Source: JBEDUK01 sp040414485 (GTDB lineage: Bacteria; Actinomycetota; UBA4738). Taken from it: a stretch of DNA of 35,458 nt. Below, in pieces: positions 30,244-35,458 of the stretch (the stretch's first letter is position 1; each line of letters starts with the position of its first letter). The position numbers and the translations under genes are program-made. The stretch lies in contig JBEDUK010000073.1 in the NCBI GenBank assembly GCA_040414485.1, positions 1 through 35,458 on the forward strand, read 5' to 3'. The notes under the pieces were generated by a model that saw nothing but the letters and a program-made list of their open reading frames with translations, was not told the DNA's origin and made no database searches.

Positions 30244-31157
30244 CCGACCTCGGGAGCGGCGGATCCGACGGTCAGGGCGCCACGCCACCCGGCGCGTTCC
30301 GGGACGGAGAGCGCGTGCTCCTCATGGACGCGCGGGGACGGCGATACCTCCTGCGACTGCAGGCGGGCTCGATCTTCCATTTCCACGGAGGCTGGGTCCC
30401 ACACGACGCGCTGATCGGCGCGCCGGAGGGCGCGATGCGGCGCGCCACCTCGGGCGCGCGCCTCACCGCGCTGCGGCCGACGCTGGCCGACTTCGTTCTG
30501 AAGATGCCTCGCGGCGCGCAGATCGTGTACCCGAAGGACATCGCCGCGGTGCTCGTCCACGGGGATATCGCGCCGGGATCCCAGGTGTTGGAGGCGGGCA
30601 CCGGCTCGGGCGCGCTGACGATGGGGCTCGCCCGTGCGGTAGGTCCGCAGGGGCGGATCGTGTCGTACGAGGTGCGCGAGGACTTCCACCAGACGGCACG
30701 GGCGAACGTCGAGACGTTCTTCGGGGCGGTGCCGCCCTGGGTCGAGCTGCGGAATCAGGACCTCATCTGCGTCGCCGAGGGCCGGCCGGACAGGGAGGAT
30801 GACGGCGTCGAGCCGGAGGTGTTCGATCGTGCGGTCCTCGATCTCCCCGAACCGTGGGCGGTCCTGCACGCCGTGACCTCGGTCCTCCGACCCGGAGGCA
30901 TACTCACGACGTATCTCCCTACGACGAACCAGACGCGCGAGACCGTGCTTGCGCTGGAGCGAAGCGGATATTCGCAGGTGGACACGTTCGAGGTGATGGA
31001 ACGCCACTGGCATGTCACCGATCGGAGCGTCCGGCCCGACCACCGGATGGTCGCCCACACCGGCTTCATCACGGTCGCGCGCCGGGGCGTCGGCGGCGAG
31101 GATCGCGCCGAGCCCGACGAACCGGAGGAGTCGGCCGAAGCGACCGCCGACGACTGA
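30240..31157 (+). CDS. trmI: tRNA (adenine(58)-N1)-methyltransferase
   Basis: A 305-residue TrmI making m1A58 in the tRNA T-loop with S-adenosylmethionine. An N-terminal beta domain (GERVLLMDARGRRYLLRLQ) precedes the Rossmann methyltransferase domain: YPKDIAAVLVHGDIAPGSQV, LEAGTGSGALTMGLARAVG (SAM site near residue 118), VSYEVREDFHQTARANV and DRAVLDLPEPWAVL, which is the usual active-site DxPxPW. The last 25 residues are an acidic Glu/Asp/Ala tail. The GTG start overlaps the thiolase stop by four bases. In mycobacteria the same gene also stands ahead of mpa. Confidence 0.95.
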   Translation: MTDLGSGGSDGQGATPPGAFRDGERVLLMDARGRRYLLRLQAGSIFHFHGGWVPHDALIGAPEGAMRRATSGARLTALRPTLADFVLKMPRGAQIVYPKDIAAVLVHGDIAPGSQVLEAGTGSGALTMGLARAVGPQGRIVSYEVREDFHQTARANVETFFGAVPPWVELRNQDLICVAEGRPDREDDGVEPEVFDRAVLDLPEPWAVLHAVTSVLRPGGILTTYLPTTNQTRETVLALERSGYSQVDTFEVMERHWHVTDRSVRPDHRMVAHTGFITVARRGVGGEDRAEPDEPEESAEATADD

Positions 31158-31255
31158 AGCCGAGCGTTCAACGTGCCGACAGGCATCTAGAGGCGAAACG
31201 AGCGCCGATCGGGCCGAAAGGGACGGGCTTCCGAAGCCATTGTCCGGGCCGGGGC

Positions 31256-31261
31256 TATAGT
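31256..31261 (+). promoter_or_regulatory. -10 box of the mpa promoter
   Basis: TATAGT, 61 bases before the mpa ATG, in the 165-base gap after trmI. A -35 box at normal distance is not obvious. The rest of the gap shows nothing recognisable. Confidence 0.5.
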
Positions 31262-31322
31262 GGCTGAAGGGTCATGGCCCGGCTGCTGGTTCGGGCCGAA
31301 GGCGGGGGATAGAGGTCAGAAG

Positions 31323-33089
31323 ATGCCAGGTCACGAGACGGAACCCGATCCACGGGAGCAGGTGGAACAGTACGAGAAGCTCGTCCACGAACTGCAGACG
31401 CAGGTCCGGTTCCTGGAAGACGAGACCGCCCTGCTGCGCCGCAGGCTGACCAACTCGCCCCGCCAGGTCAAGATCCTCGAGGAACAGCTGCTTCAAGCAC
31501 GCGGCGAGCTGTCGCGCGCCATGGCCCAGAACGAGAAGCTCGCCGGGGTGCTTCGCGCCGAACGCGACCGCCTGTCCGAGCTCCGCGAGGAGGTCGAGAA
31601 GCTCACCAGGCCGCCCGCCACGTTCGGCGTGTTCCTGCGAGACGTGTCCGACGACGCCGTCGACGTCTTCACCGGCGGCCGCAAGATGCGGGTGAACGTG
31701 GATCCGTCGCTCGAACGGTCGCGCCTCCGCAAGGGCGTCGAGGTGATCCTGAACGAGGCGCTCAACGTGGTGGAGATCCTCGACGAGGACATCACCGGCG
31801 AGGTCGTGTCCGTCAAGGAGCTCGTGGGTGCGGACCGCGCGGTCGTCCTCGGCCGGGGCGACGAGGAGATGGTCGCGCTGCTCGCCACCTCCATCCAGGG
31901 CCAGATCCGCGCCGGCGACCCGGTCCTGTTCGACCCGCGGTCGGGCTACGCGTTGGAGAAGCTGCCGAAGGAGGAGGTCGAGGAGGCCATCCTCGAGGAG
32001 ATCCCGAACGTCACCTACGACGACATCGGGGGGCTTCACCGCCAGATCGACGACATCCGCGATGCGGTCGAGCTGCCGTTCCTGTACGCGGAGCTGTTCC
32101 AGGAGCACCAGCTCAAGCCACCCAAGGGCATCCTGCTCTACGGCCCGCCGGGGTGCGGCAAGACGCTGATCGCGAAGGCGGTGGCCAATTCGCTTGCCCA
32201 GCAGGTCGCCGAGAAGACCGGCGTGGCGGCCGCCCATTCGTACTTCCTGAACATCAAGGGCCCGGAGCTGCTGAACGAGTACGTCGGCGAGACCGAGCGG
32301 CACATCCGGCTGGTCTTCCAGCGGGCCCGGGAGAAGGCCAGCGAGGGCACACCCGTCATCGTGTTCTTCGACGAGATGGACTCGATCTTCCGCACCCGCG
32401 GCTCGGGCGTGTCCTCCGACGTGGAGAACACGATCGTGCCGCAGCTGCTCAGTGAGATCGACGGTGTGGAAGGCCTGGAGAACGTCATCGTCATCGGCGC
32501 CTCCAACCGGGAGGACATGATCGACCCGGCGATCCTGCGGCCCGGCCGGCTCGACGTGAAGATCAAGATCGAGCGTCCGGACGCCGAGGCCGCGCGGGAC
32601 ATCTTCTCGAAGTACGTGACCACGACGCTGCCGATCCATGACGACGACCTGGCCGAGCACGGCGGCAACCGGGACGCGACCGTCGCGGCGATGATCCAGC
32701 GGGCCGTCGAGCGGATGTACACCGAGAGCGAGGACAACCGCTTCCTCGAGGTGACGTACGCGAACGGCGACAAGGAGGTCCTCTACTTCAAGGACTTCAA
32801 CTCCGGCGCCATGATCCAGAACATCGTGGACCGGGCGAAGAAGATGGCGATCAAGGACTTCCTGGAGCAGGGCTCGAAGGGCCTGCGCCTGCAGCACCTG
32901 GTCACCGCCTGCCTGGACGAGTTCCGGGAGAACGAGGACCTGCCCAACACGACCAACCCGGACGACTGGGCTCGCATATCCGGCAAGAAGGGCGAGCGGA
33001 TCGTCTACATCCGTACGCTCGTCACCGGCAAGGGCGCCGACTCGGGCCGGGCCATCGACACGATCTCCAACACGGGTCAATACCTGTAG
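31323..33089 (+). CDS. mpa: Proteasome-associated AAA ATPase (Mpa/ARC)
   Basis: A 588-residue hexameric ATPase that unfolds pupylated proteins and feeds them into the 20S proteasome. An N-terminal coiled coil (about residues 13-95) binds Pup; two OB domains follow (FGVFLRDVSDDAVDVFTGG; VVSVKELVGADRAVVLGRG). The AAA domain has Walker A GPPGCGKT (274-281), Walker B VIVFFDE (345-351), and the GASNREDMIDPAILRPGRLD sensor/arginine-finger region. The chain ends in GQYL, the proteasome-docking tail. ATG 31323 is chosen: GAGG lies 8 or so bases upstream, and the upstream in-frame GTG at 31260 overlaps the -10 box. A hairpin terminator follows. Confidence 0.97.
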   Translation: MPGHETEPDPREQVEQYEKLVHELQTQVRFLEDETALLRRRLTNSPRQVKILEEQLLQARGELSRAMAQNEKLAGVLRAERDRLSELREEVEKLTRPPATFGVFLRDVSDDAVDVFTGGRKMRVNVDPSLERSRLRKGVEVILNEALNVVEILDEDITGEVVSVKELVGADRAVVLGRGDEEMVALLATSIQGQIRAGDPVLFDPRSGYALEKLPKEEVEEAILEEIPNVTYDDIGGLHRQIDDIRDAVELPFLYAELFQEHQLKPPKGILLYGPPGCGKTLIAKAVANSLAQQVAEKTGVAAAHSYFLNIKGPELLNEYVGETERHIRLVFQRAREKASEGTPVIVFFDEMDSIFRTRGSGVSSDVENTIVPQLLSEIDGVEGLENVIVIGASNREDMIDPAILRPGRLDVKIKIERPDAEAARDIFSKYVTTTLPIHDDDLAEHGGNRDATVAAMIQRAVERMYTESEDNRFLEVTYANGDKEVLYFKDFNSGAMIQNIVDRAKKMAIKDFLEQGSKGLRLQHLVTACLDEFRENEDLPNTTNPDDWARISGKKGERIVYIRTLVTGKGADSGRAIDTISNTGQYL

Positions 33090-33116
33090 TTGCCTGTACG
33101 TAAGGGACTCACTACG

Positions 33117-33152
33117 CAGCGGCGCCGTTCCGGGACAGGAGCGGCGCCGCTG
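33117..33152 (+). terminator. Terminator hairpin after mpa
   Basis: CAGCGGCGCCG (33117-33127) and CGGCGCCGCTG (33142-33152) form a perfect 11-bp stem with a 14-base loop. No T-run follows. It probably ends the mpa transcript, so that the lipoprotein and dop have their own promoters. Confidence 0.7.
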
Positions 33153-33164
33153 TCGTGCCCGTCG

Positions 33165-33170
33165 TAGGGT
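33165..33170 (+). promoter_or_regulatory. -10 box of a leaderless lipoprotein promoter
   Basis: TAGGGT, followed by 7 bases and the GTG start at 33178. This spacing places the transcription start at the start codon. No Shine-Dalgarno is present. Confidence 0.5.
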
Positions 33171-33177
33171 GCCCGGC

Positions 33178-33819
33178 GTGAGAAGAGTCGTGCGGGCAGT
33201 TGCGACCGCGGCGGCCGGACTCGCGCTCGCCGGCTGCGGTGCCGGCCAGATCCCCGGCCACGGCGCGCTGGCGGCTGACGCCACGAACCCTGGACGGGCC
33301 CAGCCGAAGCCGTCCGAGGCAGCCGCGGCGACACCCGCCCCGACCACGGTGTCCGGCCAGTCCGCCACGGTGGGCACGGCCACGATCCCGCTCACCGGCG
33401 TGACCAGGGCGAGCAAGAACGGCGACGCCCTCTGCCTGGTCCTCGGCAACGACAGCGGCTGCAGCCTGGAGGTCATCGACATCGGTGCGACCCGGCGCTC
33501 CGGCGGTTCGGTGTCCGACCCGGCGCCCGGCGCCCCGGACGGCTGGTGGTGGGGATCGGGCGCGCCGGCCTGCGGCGACGGCACCGCCGCCGGACCGGTC
33601 GCCCGCAGCACGGTCGTGGACAAGGGCTTCCGGAAGGTCGGCCCGAAGACCGCCGCGTACGCGCACTGGCAGGTCAACTGCCAGAACGCGGGCCAGGACT
33701 TCAACCCGCGGCTGTGGTGGCTGCCCCATTCGAAGATCGCGTTCCGGGAGCAGAGCACGGCCGCCGGCGCCGATCAGGCGGTCGACCGCATCCTTGCCGG
33801 CGTGACGTTCGACTCGTAA
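33178..33819 (+). CDS. Putative lipoprotein, function unknown
   Basis: A 213-residue exported protein. RRVVRAVATAAAGLALAGC is a lipoprotein signal with the lipobox LAGC (Cys20). The following 45 residues are a low-complexity Ala/Pro/Thr linker. The mature domain contains four further Cys (in DALCLVLG, DSGCSLEV, PACGDG and VNCQNAG), enough for two disulfides, and Trp-rich patches (GWWWGSG, RLWWLP). I recognise no family. It lies between mpa and dop, where mycobacteria carry other small genes of unknown role, but an outer-surface protein has no evident link to the cytoplasmic proteasome. GTG 33178 is chosen from the -10 box; GTG 33169 would add three residues. Confidence 0.75.
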   Translation: MRRVVRAVATAAAGLALAGCGAGQIPGHGALAADATNPGRAQPKPSEAAAATPAPTTVSGQSATVGTATIPLTGVTRASKNGDALCLVLGNDSGCSLEVIDIGATRRSGGSVSDPAPGAPDGWWWGSGAPACGDGTAAGPVARSTVVDKGFRKVGPKTAAYAHWQVNCQNAGQDFNPRLWWLPHSKIAFREQSTAAGADQAVDRILAGVTFDS

Positions 33820-33834
33820 CTCGCCGTCGCGGCC

Positions 33835-33840
33835 GTAGGC
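33835..33840 (+). promoter_or_regulatory. -10 box of a leaderless dop promoter
   Basis: TAGGCT ends about seven to eight bases before the dop ATG at 33849, with no Shine-Dalgarno between. It fits leaderless transcription. Confidence 0.5.
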
Positions 33841-33848
33841 TGGAATGC

Positions 33849-35366
33849 ATGACCGTTCGCCGGGTGATGGGCACTGAGGTCGAGTACGGGGTGTCCGTGC
33901 CCGGCCAGCCGGGTGCCAACGCGATGCTGCTGTCGTCGCAGATCGTCAACGGGTACGGCGGCCGCCCCGACGTTCCCCGCAACCGCCGGGCCCGCTGGGA
34001 CTTCGAGGAGGAGTCCCCGCTGAGGGACGCCCGCGGCTTCGATCTGGGCAGCGCGCTCGGCCCGGAGTACCTCGAGGCCGAGGACGACGCCGGCCTGGCC
34101 AACGTCATCCTCACCAACGGCGCCCGGCTCTACGTCGACCACGCCCACCCGGAGTACTCCACGCCCGAGGTGACCAACCCCCGCGACGTGGTGCTCTGGG
34201 ACAAGGCGGGGGAGCGGATCATGGCCGAGGCGTCCCGGCGGGCGGCGCAGACCGTGCCGGGGCAGCCGCCGATCCAGCTCTACAAGAACAACACCGACAA
34301 CAAGGGCCAGTCGTACGGGTCGCACGAGAACTACCTGATGTCCAGGGCGACCCCGTTCGCGGACATCGTCCGGCACTTGACCCCGTTCTTCGTCTCGCGC
34401 CAGGTCGTCGCCGGCCAGGGCCGGGTCGGAGTCGGCCAGGACGGCCGCGGCGAGGGGTTCCAGCTGTCCCAGCGGGCCGACTTCTTCGAGGTCGAGGTCG
34501 GCCTGGAGACCACGCTGAAGCGACCGATCATCAACACCAGGGACGAGCCGCACGCGGACGCCGAGCGCTACCGCCGGCTGCACGTGATCATCGGCGACGC
34601 CAACCTGTCGGAGATCTCGACGTACCTCAAGCTCGGCACGACCTCGCTGGTCCTGGCCATGATCGAGGACAAGTTCCTGACCGTGGACCTGTCGGTCGAG
34701 GAGCCGGTCTCGAGCCTGCGCGCGGTCTCCCACGACCCGGCGCTGAAGCACCTGCTCACGCTGCGCTCGGGCCGGCGGCTGACCGCGGTCCAGCTGCAGA
34801 TGGAATACCTCGAGCAGGCCCGCAAGTACGTGGAAGACCGGTTCGGCGACGACGTGGACGCGCAGACCGCGGACGTGCTCGACCGGTGGGAGTCGGTGCT
34901 GACCCGGCTGGAGCAGGACCCGATGCTGTGCGCCCGGGAGCTTGACTGGGTGGCCAAGCTGCGGCTGCTCGAGGGCTACCGGTCCCGGGACGGGCTCGGC
35001 TGGAACTCGCCCCGGCTGCAGCTGGTCGACCTGCAGTACTCGGACGTCCGCCCGGACAAGGGCCTCTACGCCCGCCTGGTCGCCCGCGGCGCGATGGAGC
35101 GGCTGGTCACCGAGGACGAGGTGCTCTCGGCCGTCGACCACGCTCCGGAGGACACCAGGGCCTACTTCCGGGGCGAGTGCCTGCGCCGCTATCCGACCCA
35201 GGTCGCGGCCGCGTCCTGGGACTCGGTCATCTTCGACCTCGGCCGGGAGTCGCTGGTCCGGGTGCCGACGCTCGAGCCGCTGCGGGGCACGAAGGCGCAC
35301 GTCGGCGCCCTGCTGGACCGTTCGCCTACGGCGGACGCGCTCGTCGAGGCGCTCTCCGGCGGGTGA
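33849..35366 (+). CDS. dop: Pup deamidase/depupylase Dop
   Basis: A 505-residue enzyme of the glutamine-synthetase-like Dop/PafA family. MGTEVEYGVSVPGQPGANAM carries the catalytic start with the ATP/Mg Glu residues; further marks are YVDHAHPEYSTPEV, YKNNTDNKGQSYGSHENYLM, SQRADFFEVEVGLETT, NTRDEPHAD and HVIIGDANLSEISTYLK. The flexible Dop loop that distinguishes it from the ligase PafA is represented by the sequence around ARGFDLGSALGPEYLEAE. Dop deamidates the C-terminal Gln of Pup to Glu and removes Pup from proteins. It has a leaderless promoter and stands just before pup. Confidence 0.96.
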   Translation: MTVRRVMGTEVEYGVSVPGQPGANAMLLSSQIVNGYGGRPDVPRNRRARWDFEEESPLRDARGFDLGSALGPEYLEAEDDAGLANVILTNGARLYVDHAHPEYSTPEVTNPRDVVLWDKAGERIMAEASRRAAQTVPGQPPIQLYKNNTDNKGQSYGSHENYLMSRATPFADIVRHLTPFFVSRQVVAGQGRVGVGQDGRGEGFQLSQRADFFEVEVGLETTLKRPIINTRDEPHADAERYRRLHVIIGDANLSEISTYLKLGTTSLVLAMIEDKFLTVDLSVEEPVSSLRAVSHDPALKHLLTLRSGRRLTAVQLQMEYLEQARKYVEDRFGDDVDAQTADVLDRWESVLTRLEQDPMLCARELDWVAKLRLLEGYRSRDGLGWNSPRLQLVDLQYSDVRPDKGLYARLVARGAMERLVTEDEVLSAVDHAPEDTRAYFRGECLRRYPTQVAAASWDSVIFDLGRESLVRVPTLEPLRGTKAHVGALLDRSPTADALVEALSGG

Positions 35367-35427
35367 GTTCCGTGCCGCGGCCCGGAGCGCCGACTAATGT
35401 CGGAAGCCCCGGGATGCGGAGGTTCCG

Positions 35428-35458
35428 ATGGCGACGAGAGAGACCGGCGGCGGCCAGA
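35428..35458 (+). CDS. pup: Prokaryotic ubiquitin-like protein Pup, 5' end
   Basis: Only ten codons are inside the window: M-A-T-R-E-T-G-G-G-Q, very like the start of Streptomyces Pup (MATKDTGGGQ). GGAGG (35418-35422) lies five bases before the ATG. A TAATGT box at 35395-35400 could be the -10 of its own promoter. The order mpa-dop-pup matches the conserved actinobacterial proteasome locus, so prcB and prcA are expected downstream. Confidence 0.85.
   Translation, partial: MATRETGGGQ

Noticed and set aside
31272..33758. An 828-codon minus-strand open frame across mpa and the lipoprotein
   Set aside because: Shadow of mpa, whose motifs and GQYL end are certain; it also spans the terminator hairpin.
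1..35458. tRNA, rRNA, CRISPR arrays, insertion sequences and prophage attachment sites
   Set aside because: No cloverleaf, rRNA signature, regular repeat array, transposase or target duplication was seen on either strand by eye; a tRNAscan or Infernal run would be decisive.

Overview
The window is a high-GC segment of an actinobacterial chromosome (rough impression about 68-70% G+C). Four things point to Actinomycetota: the end of a Xer recombinase gene overlapping a WhiG-type sigma factor, with an M23 peptidase and rpsB nearby (the order seen in Streptomyces and relatives); a Pup-proteasome locus (mpa/arc, dop, start of pup); a short EF-Ts; and TANNNT -10 boxes a few bases before start codons. 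The genes are core genes, but the archaeal-type prolyl-tRNA synthetase, the unusual tRNA-thiolase fusion and several long disordered extensions suggest a lineage away from well-studied Streptomyces or Mycobacterium. I cannot fix the class from sequence alone.

Layout. 1-4631: Xer recombinase C-terminus, whiG-type sigma factor, secreted M23 peptidase, membrane-anchored PQQ-type beta-propeller protein, and a multi-span membrane protein. 4825-12560: rpsB, tsf, pyrH, frr, cdsA, dxr, rseP (translation factors, UMP kinase, phospholipid and isoprenoid synthesis, site-2 protease). 12709-16906: OmpR-type response regulator and histidine kinase, YjbQ-family protein, ispG, and a small membrane protein. 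16890-20674, minus strand: trpG and trpE behind a trp leader peptide and attenuator, then proS. 20771-28802: a small hypothetical gene, then rimP-nusA-ylxR-infB-ylxP-rbfA-nrnA-truB behind a strong promoter and an attenuator-like hairpin, ending with an RDD-family gene and a strong hairpin. 28999-31157: a ubiquitin-like sulfur carrier fused in frame to a TtuA-type tRNA thiolase, overlapping trmI. 31323-35458: mpa (proteasomal ATPase ending in GQYL), a lipoprotein gene, dop, and the first ten codons of pup.

How the parts work together. dxr and ispG both serve the MEP isoprenoid route. truB, the thiolase fusion and trmI should modify T-loop positions 55, 54 and 58 of tRNA, so they form a functional cluster. 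The trp unit carries a complete textbook-style attenuator (Trp-rich leader peptide and mutually exclusive 1:2, 2:3 and 3:4 pairings). The most unusual observations are the TtuB-TtuA-like fusion with an internal Gly-Gly, and a 15-bp AT-rich motif (GTAA-N4-ACTT-N-AC) found three times inside unrelated coding genes, always in the same reading frame.

No tRNA, rRNA, CRISPR array or insertion sequence was recognised. All gene-free gaps are under 300 bases.
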